Positions 34,318 through 44,530 of a stretch of DNA of 64,000 bases are shown here, piece after piece. The position numbers and the translations under genes are program-made. Positions within the stretch are counted from its first letter, which is position 1; each line of letters starts with the position of its first letter. This DNA comes from Peromyscus leucopus. Taxonomy: Eukaryota; Chordata; Mammalia; Rodentia; Cricetidae. The notes beneath the pieces were generated by a model. The model saw only the letters and a program-made list of their open reading frames with translations. It had not been told where the DNA came from and did no database searches. Location of the stretch: positions 24,822,551 through 24,886,550 of the forward strand of contig NC_051085.1 of NCBI RefSeq assembly GCF_004664715.2, given 5' to 3'.

Positions 34318-35133
34318 CAAGACAGGGTTTCTCTGTGTAGCTTTGCGCCTTTCCTGGGACTCACTTGGTAGACCAGGCTGGCCTCGAACTCACAGAGATC
34401 CGCCTGGCTCTGCCTCCCGAGTGCTGGGATTAAAGGCGTGTGCCACCACCGCCCGGCAAACAGAATGTTTATATGATGTCCAAACGCTAAGTTTATGTCG
34501 AACAGCAGCCTTGAGTGCATGGGACAGAGTTGAGGAACCAGGAAAAAAAACTGAGTCATTTACAAAGATTATGCAAGACCCAAAAGAATCTTTCACATAT
34601 TTTTTACAAAGACTGGCTTCAGCAGTAAAAAGAATGGTCTTGGATTCAGAAGCTAGTAAGATAATAATTGAATCTTTGGCCTTTGAGAATGCGAATGCAG
34701 CATGCAAAAGAATAATCAGGCCATTAAAGGCAAGATCTGCACCTTTGGAAGATTGGATTAGAAACACGGTTAATGTTGAGGCTCATGAGCATGATGATAT
34801 GTGGGTAGGAGAAGCAATTTCAAAAAGGTCTGAGGAATGTTAGATGTTTTGGATATGGAAAGCAAGGACATTTGAAAAGGGATTGTAAACAGGTCATTCC
34901 TAGAAACAATGTTTCTTCAAGGAACAATGGCAACAGAATGCCCCTTCCTTCTGGAGTATGCAGGTGTGGTAAGGGAAAACACTGGACCAACTAATGTAGA
35001 TCAACAAAGGACAGACAGGGTAATCCTTTGCCTCAGTCTTTGGGAAACTCCCAGAGGGGCCTCATGCAGGCCCCCATAGCAAATCCAGTTCAAACCTTTC
35101 CTGCAGCCATAGAGGAAATCCCTGATCAGTGCA
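33613..35133 (+). pseudogene. gag pseudogene (provirus 5)
   Basis: The same ATG as provirus 1 (MGFMCTLEENW) and the same hydrophobic N-terminal segment (GIMQFITMLILILIF). Breaks: a TAA at about 33823; a B1 at 34260-34457 after QYASVQTQW; a frame change near 34826, just before the first CCHC knuckle; and a stop inside the second knuckle (about 34992). The capsid stretch WSTYNRIVPQDWRELAQ is intact between breaks. It cannot give a full Gag. Confidence 0.85.
34260..34457 (-). repeat. B1 SINE inserted in gag
   Basis: Antisense B1: T-rich tail (TTTTG)n, GACAGGGTTTCTCTGTGTAG, GGATTAAAGGCGTGTGCC, head CCACCGCCCGGC. The duplication aaacacaatg/aaacagaatg (34250-34259, 34458-34467) has one mismatch. 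It postdates the provirus. Confidence 0.9.
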
Positions 35134-35452
35134 ATTAAATAACCAAATGCCTATTAAAATAAATCATGCTGGTCAGGATGATGAAACAGAGAGAATAGAA
35201 AATTCAAAAGAAAACATAAAGAAAAATTTTTGGCAAACTTCTATTAATGAAAAAAGACCAAAATTAATGATAAAAATAAATGGTGTTTTGTTGTCTGGTC
35301 TGGTAGACACAGGTGCAGACGTTACCATAATTGCACCAGAATTTTGGCATCCAACTTGGCCTCTTCAGGAGGTAAACATTCAACTGTTAGGAATTGGGAC
35401 ATTATCTCAAGTGAAACAGAGTGCAAGGTGGCTGGAATGTATAGGTCCATAA
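35129..35452 (+). pseudogene. pro pseudogene (provirus 5)
   Basis: Open from MPIKINHAGQ through the active-site motif LVDTGADVTIIAP to ARWLECIGP, then TAA at 35450-35452. The frame remains the same beyond the stop and carries NLWGSDLLQQW, which belongs to the same protease domain. The stop is in the same place as in provirus 1 (16750-16752). Confidence 0.75.
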
Positions 35453-36013
35453 GGACAGAGAGGAAAATTAAAACCATATGTGGCTAACATAGCTATGAAC
35501 CTGTGGGGTTCAGACTTGTTGCAACAATGGAATACTCAGATTAACATCCTTCCAATCTCAGAAACAAATCATAAACTAGCACATGTTTCTGAGAGAATTA
35601 TTAGAAGATATTGTTCTAATGAGTGGTCACCAGCCATCCATATTATACAAGAAGAGGGCAGAACAACTGATGATCTTGCAAAGACACCAACAACTCTACC
35701 TTTAAAATGATTAACAGACAAGCCTGTATGGGTCCAGCAATGGCCTTTAACAACAGAGAAACTCCAGGCTTTAGAAGAGCTGGTAGAAGAACAATTAAAT
35801 GCTCATCATATTGAAGAATCAGTCAGGCCTTGGAATTCTCCTGTATTTGTTATTAAAAAGAAATCTGGCCAGGCGGTGGTGGCGCACACCTTTAATCCCA
35901 GCACTCAGGAGGCAGAGGCAGGTGGATCTCTGTGAGTTCGAGGCCAGCCTGGGCTACCAAGTAAGTTCCAGGAAAGACGCAAAGCTACATAGAGAAACCC
36001 TGTCTCGAAAAAC

Positions 36014-36061
<48 letters not shown>

Positions 36062-37503
36062 AAGAAATCTGGTAAATGGAGAATGGTAACAGACCATTAG
36101 CAGGTCAATTAGCAGGAATAGACCCAGCAGAAATTGCTGTACCTTTAACTAAGGAGGACATTGAAAAATTATGGACAGAAAGTGAACCTTGGCAAAGAGC
36201 TTGCAGTAATTTTTTGGGAGAAATTAACAGCAAATATCCCCAAAGCGAGAGAATTGATCTTATAAAGAGAGCTGATTGGATCTTGCCTCGAATTGTACAG
36301 CAAAAACCCATATCTGGAGTTCATACATTTTATACAGATGCCAACAAAGAAGAAAGGGCAGGTTACAAATCAGAAAATTTAAGTAAAGTGGTTCAAAGTC
36401 CATATAATTCAGTTCAAAAATCAGAATTGTATGCTATTCTGTTGGTATTAATGGATTTTTCAGAACCTCTCAACATAGTAACTGACTCTCAGTATGCTGA
36501 AAGAGTGGTATTACATATTGAGACTGCAGAATTTATCCCTGATGCTTCAGAAATAACTTCACTATTTATTCAATTACAAGATACAATCAGGAAAAGGAAT
36601 CATCCTTTATATATAACTCACATTCGATCCCATACTGGTCTGCCAGGCCCTCTAGCACAAGGCAATGATGAGATTGATAAATTATTGATAGGAAATGTGC
36701 TGGAGGCCTCAGAATTTCATAAAAAACATCATGTCAATAGTAAAGGCTTAAAAAAGGATTTTTCCATAAGCTGGCAACAAGCCAAAGAAATAGTAAAGAA
36801 ATTTCCTACTTGTTCTTTCTATAATCAAACACCATTACCAGCAGGATGTAACCCAAAGGGTACTCAGAGGAATGAAATCTGGGAGATGGGTATGTTTCAC
36901 TTTGCAGAATTTGGAAAATTGAAATATGTACACCACACTATCAATACTTATTCAGGATTTCAATGGGCAACTGCTTTGAGTTCTGAAAAAGCTGATTCTG
37001 TAATCACTCATTTGCTAGAAGTTATGGCCATCGTGGGTATACCTGCACAAATCAAAACTGACAATGCTCCATCATATGTCTCTGTTAAAATGAAACAGTT
37101 TTTTGCTTATTACAATATAAAGCATATTACAGGCATAACACATAATCCTACAGGTCAAGCAGTTATAGAAAGATCAAACAGAATTCTAAAGGATATGCTA
37201 AATAAACAGAAATGGGTAACAAAAACCCCCAGAAATAGACTGCATAATGCTCTTCTAACTTTGAATTTTCTCAATGCCAATGAGAAAGGAACAACAGCTG
37301 CAGAGAGACATTGGATAATAGAAAAAACTACAGAATTAAATCAGCCTATATACTTTAAGGATGTGCTGACCTCAGAAGGGAAACCAGGGTATGTATTACG
37401 TTGGGGATGAGGCTTTGCTTTTGTTTCTACAGGAGAAGATAAGCTGTGGGTACCATCAAAATTGATAAAGGTTCGATTTGAACAAGAGAGACCTCTTAAT
37501 TAG
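35453..37503 (+). pseudogene. pol pseudogene, RT core deleted (provirus 5)
   Basis: After the protease tail, a TGA at 35708-35710 and a B1 (35869-36061) interrupt early RT. Then, after about 36095, roughly 900 bp present in provirus 1 (between about 16300 and 15400), including the YMDD catalytic box, is missing. From there a long frame (to 37410, about 440 codons) is open across RNase H (TFYTDANKEERAGY, VTDSQYAERV) and integrase (HKKHHVNS, IKTDNAPSY, ERSNRILKDM). A TGA at 37408-37410 cuts off the integrase tail, which continues in frame to 37503. The metal-binding Cys pair is also altered (FPTC for CPTC). Confidence 0.85.
35869..36061 (+). repeat. B1 SINE inserted in pol, long poly-A
   Basis: Sense B1 (CCAGGCGGTGGTGGCGCACACC, GGCCAGCCTGGGCTACC, GACGCAAAGCTACATAGAG) with about 45 A. 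It is flanked by the perfect 11-bp duplication aagaaatctgg (35858-35868, 36062-36072). The long tail suggests a recent insertion. Confidence 0.9.
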
Positions 37504-39451
37504 TGGAGATGATAGTTTATCAACCAGCATGAACATCCAATTTAAACTAACTTGTTCCAGTAACACATGCCTTTTCATTTAATCAGATAATAACTTGCCA
37601 AAAAGAAACATCCTCAAAATTAGTCTTGGGGAAAGGTTTTTGTTTTTGTCTTTTAGGAGAATGAAGGTTAAGGAATCTGAAGAACACTGGACAAATGAGA
37701 CAACTGAAGAAAAGGAACAAATCATCTATCCCAGGAAACAGAGTGAAACGGCGTATGGGTATATATTATCTAAAAAATTTTATGTCTTCCTAAATGTTTG
37801 TTTCTGCTTTTCTCTAAAGATTTAACACTATTGGTCTTCTAATAGTCCCAGTTCAATTAAAATTTAAAGCTGACTTTGGAGTTGGAGAATGGCTCTCTCC
37901 TTCTTTAAACACAAGCATGTTGTTAAAAGGAAAATGCAAACTCCCTGTATCATGCCAGATAAAAGAGCCATCTTCTGCTATGGGACAGGACAAAAGCCAA
38001 ATTAATTAAGGGACTATTCTATTACTAATCTCAACTCTTTGATTCTATTCTGATTCTTTCAACTTTTCTTAAAGTATGAATTTTATATTAAAATTTACAA
38101 GATTAATATATATATATAGATATATATAGATATATATTTTAAACTTTGTTAAGATATGAATGGTCATATAGAGTACTAACTAATTCTAGAAAAAGGCTTC
38201 AATTAGCTGCATATATATGTCTTTGTGTTCTAGTCTCTTATCAGTTTTCTGCAGGAAATCACGGCCAGGCCTAACATCAACTGAAGTCTCCAGGAAGAAG
38301 ATGGGGCCCCACAACAACAACAATTCCACGTGGACAATAATAATATCACTAAGCTGACAAACATCATCTACAGATCAGCTTTGAACTACAAAGTGCTCAG
38401 AGCAATTTTGAGATGACTAGCTGAGATGATCCAGTCTCAAAGACTACTTGAATAAGGACTTGAGATAAACCCTGAACTTTGGCATTATACACAAACTGGA
38501 TAATAATGAAGGATATAGTTACCTTTCCTAGAATTTGACAATTAACCTAAAATTTTTCTTTCAGGATAAAGATAACTTAACCCATACCCAGCAGGAAGCA
38601 ATTTTAAGAATAGGACATTGGCATTTGCAAAGAGGTGGTGTGGGGTGGGTGGTTTTTTGGTCTTTTTAATGGGTTTTGGGTCTGGGATAATTTTCATTGT
38701 TTAGGGAGGTTGGTTACAAGTTGTTGTCAAGGGTTAGGAAAAGGCTAAGCAAAGGAGATTAGATTTAAGGTTCTTGTTTAAAAAAAGGAAAGACAATTAC
38801 TAGTTTTAAATACTTTACATTGGCTTGGATTGTTTTATATTGTATACAAATTTGAAATTGATATTGTTAGAAAATGCTATATATATATTTCTAATTGTAT
38901 TTTTACCATTCATTTAACAATGTAATGCAATTTTCTGATCGTTGAATGTTATTATTACCAACTATTAGGATATAAAGAAATGAAAGTTAGTAGTTAGAAA
39001 TTACAATAGAACTTGTAGTCATATTAGATATGTTTTAAAAATTGAGCAGAGATGTTTTAGACAGGTCATCTTCAAACCCTTCAGAGATCTACAGAATATG
39101 GCATTTAAAATATTTTAATAACTTAGAAATTTATCTTTTTTGAGACATGTTGGCTCCTGGCAGTACCAATCTACTTCAGAGAAAATATGGGCATTGAAGA
39201 AACTGCATATGGAGTTAACTTTCATTGTGGCAAAAGGTAGCCACTGGACAACAAAGTATCCCCGAATCAACAGGACAGAAAGGCATCTTCTGAGGCCAGG
39301 ACAATATGGCCCCATCCCTGAAGTGGCGTTCGCAATCCAGAAAAGGTACAGTGCCCTTTTCTTCGAAAGCAGCTTAACAGGCAGAGGGCTGATGGCTTCT
39401 GTTGTGCAATGGAACAGCAGCTGAAACAGTTATTCTTGAAGAGTAACTAAG
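37504..39451 (+). other. 3' non-coding module, part A (provirus 5)
   Basis: Collinear with the complement of provirus 1 from about 14001 down to about 11990. Includes the short frame below and (TA)n near 38107-38140. It ends at the CTCATG junction. Confidence 0.8.
37595..37825 (+). CDS. Short ORF after pol, behind a splice-acceptor-like site (provirus 5)
   Basis: Counterpart of 13681-13911. The acceptor-like TTTTTGTTTTTGTCTTTTAG ends at about 37660 and the first ATG follows within a few bases, giving about 54 codons ending in a Phe/Cys-rich hydrophobic tail (FYVFLNVCFCFSLKI). No similarity to a known env domain is evident. Confidence 0.4.
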   Translation: MPKRNILKISLGERFLFLSFRRMKVKESEEHWTNETTEEKEQIIYPRKQSETAYGYILSKKFYVFLNVCFCFSLKI

Positions 39452-40577
39452 CTCATGTGTAGACATAACCAACCGTCTTATTAAATAAGTAACACAGAAC
39501 CAATGTAAAAGAGAAAGCCGAGAGGTCAGAGCTCAGAGCCAAAATCTTACCCTTCCTCCTGCAGTGCTCCTAGCTTCCCGAAAGAGACCTATTTCCTGTG
39601 TGTATGTCTTTAAATAATCTTTCTGTTCTGCCTTCTCATTGGTTGTAAACCCAAACACATGACTGCCTCGTCACAGCCTGTAAGTACAGCCCTCCAGGTC
39701 TTAAAGGCATATGTCTCCAATGCTGGCTGTATCCCTGAACACACAGAGATCTATGGGATTAAAGGTGTGCGCCACCACCGCCACACTCTTTCCATGGCTC
39801 TAATAGCTCTGACCCCCAGGCAACTTTATTTATTAACATACAATTAAAATCACATTTCAGTACAAATAGAATACCACCATATTTCCCCTTTTCTATTTTA
39901 ATAAAAAGAAAAAAAAAGCAAAAGGTTATAACTAACAAAAGAAAAACTATATACAAAAGTACAATAACTATATACAATATATACAAGTAATAAATACCTA
40001 AACAATGTCTAGTCCATTTGTATTTGACAAATCAGAGAAAATAATTCCATTATCTATCCTATTTTGGTAAGTCCAAAATGTATCTAATTCACTTTCTATC
40101 CTAATTAATCTTCAACTATAACTAAGTAATCTTCAACTCCCTCAGAGACCCAAGAAGGAAATAATATTAGCTAACAAAAATAAAAACAGGAAGTGCATGC
40201 AAGCAACTTCCAAAAAATTTGTGAGTTGACAGAAACAGCCAGCTGCCTGGACAGTCACCTGAGGTTTTTCCGCAGTGTTGGGGCATCATCTTCAGCCTAT
40301 AGGCTTAGCATATCTGACAGACTCATTTGTGAAGTAGGATGTACACAAGGTCAACAGTTCAACCTCACATTGGGTGAGAGCAGTCCACGTACCAGAAACA
40401 CCTGAATTCCACTAGTGTCATGTCATGATTCAGGATTTTAAATTCTGGAAATTGTTGACAGTTTTTGAACTCAGCTGTCCATTCTTCTTGGCTGTGTGTA
40501 TATATGGCTTGATCTCAGCATCCCCTTCTTATCCACATTCCTCCATTAAACGCCAATCTACCATTGAGAGGCATGAG
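39452..40577 (-). mobile_element. Inverted LTR plus module part B, bounded by CTCATG/CATGAG
   Basis: At 39452-39457 CTCATG is followed at once by an LTR in minus orientation (39458-39881: TGTAGACATAACC..ACCACCATA). Minus-oriented module sequence (39882-40571) follows, ending at CATGAG (40572-40577). In provirus 1 the corresponding internal sequence is continuous across this point (around 11976-11990). So the segment B-LTR is inverted relative to part A, with a 6-bp site present in opposite orientation at both LTR junctions. Confidence 0.85.
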
Positions 40578-40991
40578 TATGGTGGTATTCTATTTGTACT
40601 GAAATGTGATTTTAATTGTATGTTAATAAATAAAGTTGCCTGGGGGTCAGAGCTATTAGAGCCATGGAAAGAGTGTGGCGGTGGTGGCGCACACCTTTAA
40701 TCCCATAGATCTCTGTGTGTTCAGGGATACAGCCAGCATTGGAGACATATGGCTTTAAGACCTGGAGGGCTATACTTACAGGCAGTCATGTGTTTGGGTT
40801 TACAACCAATGAGAAGGCAGAACAGAAAGACTATTAAAAGACATACATACAGGAAGTAGCTCCGTTTTCGGAGAGCTAGGAGCACTGCAGGAGGAAGGGT
40901 AAGATTTCAGCTCTGGGCTCTGATCTCTTGGCTTTCTCTTTTACATTGGTTCTGTGTTTCATATTTAATAAGACAGTTGGTTACATCTACA
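40578..40991 (+). repeat. Provirus 5 right LTR
   Basis: 414 bp, TATGGTGGTATTC..ACATCTACA, followed by the genomic duplication gaattg (40992-40997). The U3 half is virtually identical to the inverted LTR at 39458-39881; the other half differs more and has a short deletion. Confidence 0.9.
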
Positions 40992-41088
40992 GAATTGTAG
41001 CAAGGCCAAAGATAGCTCAGGGTGAGCTGTGCACAGACCATGCTATCTCTAAGAAGATAGTTCTGCAGGAATCTGATGACCTGTTTCA

Positions 41089-41297
41089 CCTTTTTTTTTT
41101 TTTCTTTTTTCTTTTTTTTAGTTTTAAAAATTATATTTATTTTGTGGGGTTGGGAGATATGCGTGTGTGCATGGGCATGTGTGAAGTCAGAAGTCAATTC
41201 TTTCCTTCTGTCACAGGAGTCTCAGAGTTCAATCTCAGGAGGCCAGGCTTGGGGGCCAAGCTCCTTTACCCACCAAGTCATCTCACCAGCCCCAAAC
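41089..41297 (-). repeat. B3-type SINE, antisense
   Basis: T-rich tail, then GAAGTCAGAAGTCAATTC, GTTCAATCTCAGGAGGCC, CTTTACCCACCAAGTCATCT, CACCAGCCCC: complement of B3/B2 in the correct order. Confidence 0.7.
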
Positions 41298-41519
41298 AGG
41301 CCTTTCCTTTATGTTCCAGAGTTCTCACGGCATGCATGTTTCATCTTGTCTTCCCAGTTTTCATTTTCTCATTTTTCCCTTCCCCCAGAGGATTCCTCTG
41401 CTTTTGAAATCCTTCCCAGCATCAAAGGATCACGAGGAAAGCCAAACAAATGACTCAGGATTCCCCAGCATTTAATGGGTCTGCCTGACTTTTTTTTTAA
41501 TTTAATTTTTTTTTTTAAT

Positions 41520-42960
41520 AGCGTAAGTGATCAGCAGACTTTCCATTCCCCCTAAAGCCGATGTCACAGATGGGGCAGCAGTAGATAGTTTACTTCCCGT
41601 GGATATTCTGGTGGGAGCCTACCACCAAAGATGAGGAGTCTCCCATTGAAGCACTGGTTGGGCTGATTTCTGAAGTGGAACTTGAGGTGGGTTGAGAAAT
41701 AGGTCTTTTTGTTAAAAGTGAAACAGTGAAGGCAGGGGATCTTTCCTCATGAGCTCATCAATGGCCTAGAGTTGGGTCTGACATCTAGGGATGAGGCTTT
41801 GCTGTTACTTGCCTTATTTCTGGCCACTGGGGTAAGCCCCTCAAGCCGCACACGTGGCCAGGCCCCTTCGCTGAGGCGCTGAGGACCTCCAACTGGCAAG
41901 TTCCACCCACAGAGCACTCTTAACTGCCCTAACTAATATACTCCGTCCCCACCCTGCAGAGTAAAAAGCCTATTCTCTGGACTTGAAATTCCATCAATCT
42001 GCACCCTGGAAAGCTCACCCCAAAAAGCCTCCGACCCCCTTCCCAAGAAACTCTATAGAAGTCCTGGCTTCTGCTCAGTTCTATGCTGTTTCTCGCCCAA
42101 ACACAGGCAGCCACCCTCCTGATCTTTTCCCTCCCCATAGATCTTTTATGTGAAATTTGTTGTGTGGTGTGACTTCGTGGTATTCCTCTTTCCTGCCAGG
42201 ATCCCTTTCCATCCGAGCTGTAATGCTTGCAACTGGTCCCTGGATCACTTTCACATACCTGAGTATGGGAACTTGGGATCCAGTGGTGTAGGTGGAGCTT
42301 TCGCAGTATGTCTCTGGCTGCCAGCCACTGGCTTCCTGTTTTGGTGTACCTTCAGGTGGCATTTGGCCTCAGACCGATCTCGGAAGCACTTTCCACACTC
42401 AGGGCGCAAACAGGGCCTATAACCTAAATAAGCACATCAGTGATGTCTCAGTCCAGAAACATCACAGTAAGTCTTGCCCCAGAGATTTCGAGAGAAAGAC
42501 CACTCTTCACAGTGCCGGGGCTTGTAGCCGAGGGTTTTGTCACTAGTAGTCTGTCACCAGAGGGAACTGGTGATTAAAGAGGTAGATGTTCTTTTCGAAT
42601 CATTTGCCACAGGTCAGGCAGAAATAGAGCGGTCCACTTTTGAATATCGCTGTGCAAGCAAGAGAGGTCTTCCCTTCATCATCAATCTCCTCATCTTCCA
42701 GGTGTGGGCTAGGTTTCTTCTTGCTTCCTGTTGTCTTTGAGGGACAGAGCACTGACCTCCTCTGTCCCTTGCCTTTGTGCATGGTGTTCTGACCCACAAA
42801 TATCAGGTTCCCAAAGGTTTCTGACAGCACATTCCGGTGAAGGGCCTTCTACGAGGCAGTCAGACCTTCCCATTCTTTCTGTGTGAAATCCACTGTCTCG
42901 CCCTCCTAAATGACTGCTATGTGGAATGGCTGGGCAGACTGACTCTTAGCTGCCAGTATT
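41520..42960 (-). pseudogene. Zfp57-like: Processed pseudogene of a Zfp57-like KRAB zinc-finger gene
   Basis: Reading the minus strand downward: a KRAB A-box (TVDFTQKEWEGLTA, LSETFGNLIFVG, about 42910-42790); a linker (GSKKKPSPHLED) and half finger (FKSGPLYFCLTCGK, about 42610); a decayed finger (GKTYCDVSGL); a good C2H2 finger (CLRPECGKCFRDRSEAKCHL, then KVH, about 42330-42415); the stretch ILRYVKVIQGPVAS (about 42230); another finger tail (THLKFHFRNQPNQCF, about 41680); and CPICDIGFRGN (about 41550). This order and wording match Zfp57, the KRAB protein that protects imprinted methylation, as I remember it. KRAB and fingers are contiguous, without introns, and an A-rich run (complement of 41490-41519) follows, so it is a retrocopy. 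It carries stops (e.g. TAG in KRAB, TGA replacing a finger Cys) and stops short of the usual C-terminus. Confidence 0.75.
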
Positions 42961-43114
42961 TGGTGTTTCCAGGCTGGCATTAGGTGTTTGACTTCTATTC
43001 CAGACTGCTTCTAGCCACTATTGGTTTGTACCCACTTTTAGAAATCACTGATTGTGTTTTCCTAGCCTAGGAGCCTTGATTCACAGTCCCTCTACTTCTG
43101 CTCCACTCCGATCT

Positions 43115-43445
43115 ATAACAAGTCTTTCTCTGTCCTGCCAGCCAGCTCTCAAATAATGGCACAGAGACTTCTTATTAATTATGAAAGCTTGGCCTTAGCT
43201 TAGGCTTGTTTTTAACTAGCTCTTATAACTTAAGTCAATCCATTTCTGTTAATCAATGTACCACCCATCCTGCTTCTTCTGTGTCTCCTGGCGTCTCTCT
43301 TCTGTGCTTAGATCCCTCCTATTACTTCCTTTCTCTCTGCCTGGAAGTTCTGCCTATACTTCCTGCCTAGCTACTGGCTGTTCAGATCTTTATTAAACCA
43401 ATCGTAGCACTATATCTTCTCACAGTGTACAGCTATTCCACAACA
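43115..43445 (-). repeat. Provirus 4 3' LTR
   Basis: 331 bp; matches 46753-47093 with moderate divergence (GGCACAGAGACTTCTTATTA versus GCAACACAGAGAATTATTAT), so the insertion is older than provirus 1. Confidence 0.8.
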
Positions 43446-44445
43446 TGTGCCCCTTTTTGTCTAAATAAAAAGAAAAGGTTTGACTCTAACATAGTAAAAC
43501 TATATACAATAAGAATAATTATTAGGGAAGAATTACATTTATAATGACCACTCTATCTGTATTTGACAAATTCAGAGAAAATATTTTATTACCTATCCTA
43601 TCTGGTGAGTCAAAAGTTTTATACCTAAACAATTTGCTATCATAACTTGTATTATCATCCTAAAAATATCTTTTTACACCCCAAAACATCTTAGATAAAC
43701 AACTTAAGCCTTTTTGTTTCTTTATCTTAAAAACTTTAAATCTCTTTTGTAAGTTTTTGTTTTCTTCTGAATTTGGTAACAAGGAAAACTGTAACTATAA
43801 CTATCTAGGCTTCAATCCCCATCAGAGATGTAAGAAGAAGTTAATATTACCTGAGTAAACAGGAAGTACAGAGCAAGCAACTTCCAAAACTATAAAAATG
43901 ACAGAGACACCTAGTTGCCCAGACAGTCACCTAAGGCTTGTCTGTAATGTTGGGGCATTCATCTACAGCCCACAGGCCTAGAATATCTGACAGACTTTTC
44001 TGTGAAGCAGTATTTTGAAGGACTCTCCTACCTTGTCTTGGCAAAGTTCCACAGTCACCTTTTTTTGTGTCCTGCTTGAGCAGTTTCTTGCCTAGTGACT
44101 AACTTTGCCACAATAAATGGAAACTCTATGTGAAGGTTCTTTGATGCCTATCGCCCTTTTTTGAAGTAGATTAGTGCTGCCAGGAGCAGACATGTCTCAC
44201 TGTCATGAAAAGCCTTGTGTTATTACAACATCTTAAATGCCATATACTGTAGGTCTCTGAAGTGTTTGAAAACCATCTATCTAAACTCTGTGTGACCTTG
44301 AAAACATATCTAACATGACTACAAGTTTGTTATAGATGACTCACTACTAATCAGTAATTCTTAATTGTCCTAAATGGTTTATAGTAATAGCTTTCAAGGA
44401 CTAGAATTTTAAATTTTCAAATAGGTACAATACCGTGAGAGTAGG

Positions 44446-44447
<2 letters not shown>

Positions 44448-44513
<66 letters not shown>

Positions 44514-44530
44514 CATACATACATATATAT
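44448..44530. repeat. (CA)n(TA)n microsatellite
   Basis: About 22 CA units then ATATAT/ACAT repeats within provirus 4. Confidence 0.95.

Larger units (their letters stand above)
32665..40991 (+). mobile_element. Provirus 5: class II ERV with rearranged 3' end
   Basis: An 8.3-kb plus-strand sister of provirus 1. Order: LTR (32665-33122), PBS, leader, gag, pro, pol, 3' module part A (37504-39451), CTCATG, inverted LTR (39458-39881), inverted module part B (39882-40571), CATGAG, LTR (40578-40991). The outer flanks carry the perfect 6-bp duplication gaattg (32659-32664, 40992-40997). Two B1 SINEs and a roughly 0.9-kb RT deletion add to the damage. All three LTRs share the unusual start TATGG in place of TGTGG, which indicates one element rather than a chance cluster. 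Confidence 0.9.

Noticed and set aside
39458..40571. Interpretation as a second, minus-strand provirus nested in provirus 5
   Set aside because: A nested insertion would give the target site in the same orientation on both sides and two LTRs in the same orientation; here the 6-bp site is inverted and there is one LTR per side in opposite orientation.
41929..42830. Possible functional zinc-finger gene on the minus strand
   Set aside because: Stops in the KRAB box and in a finger Cys codon, missing finger residues and the intronless layout indicate a processed pseudogene.
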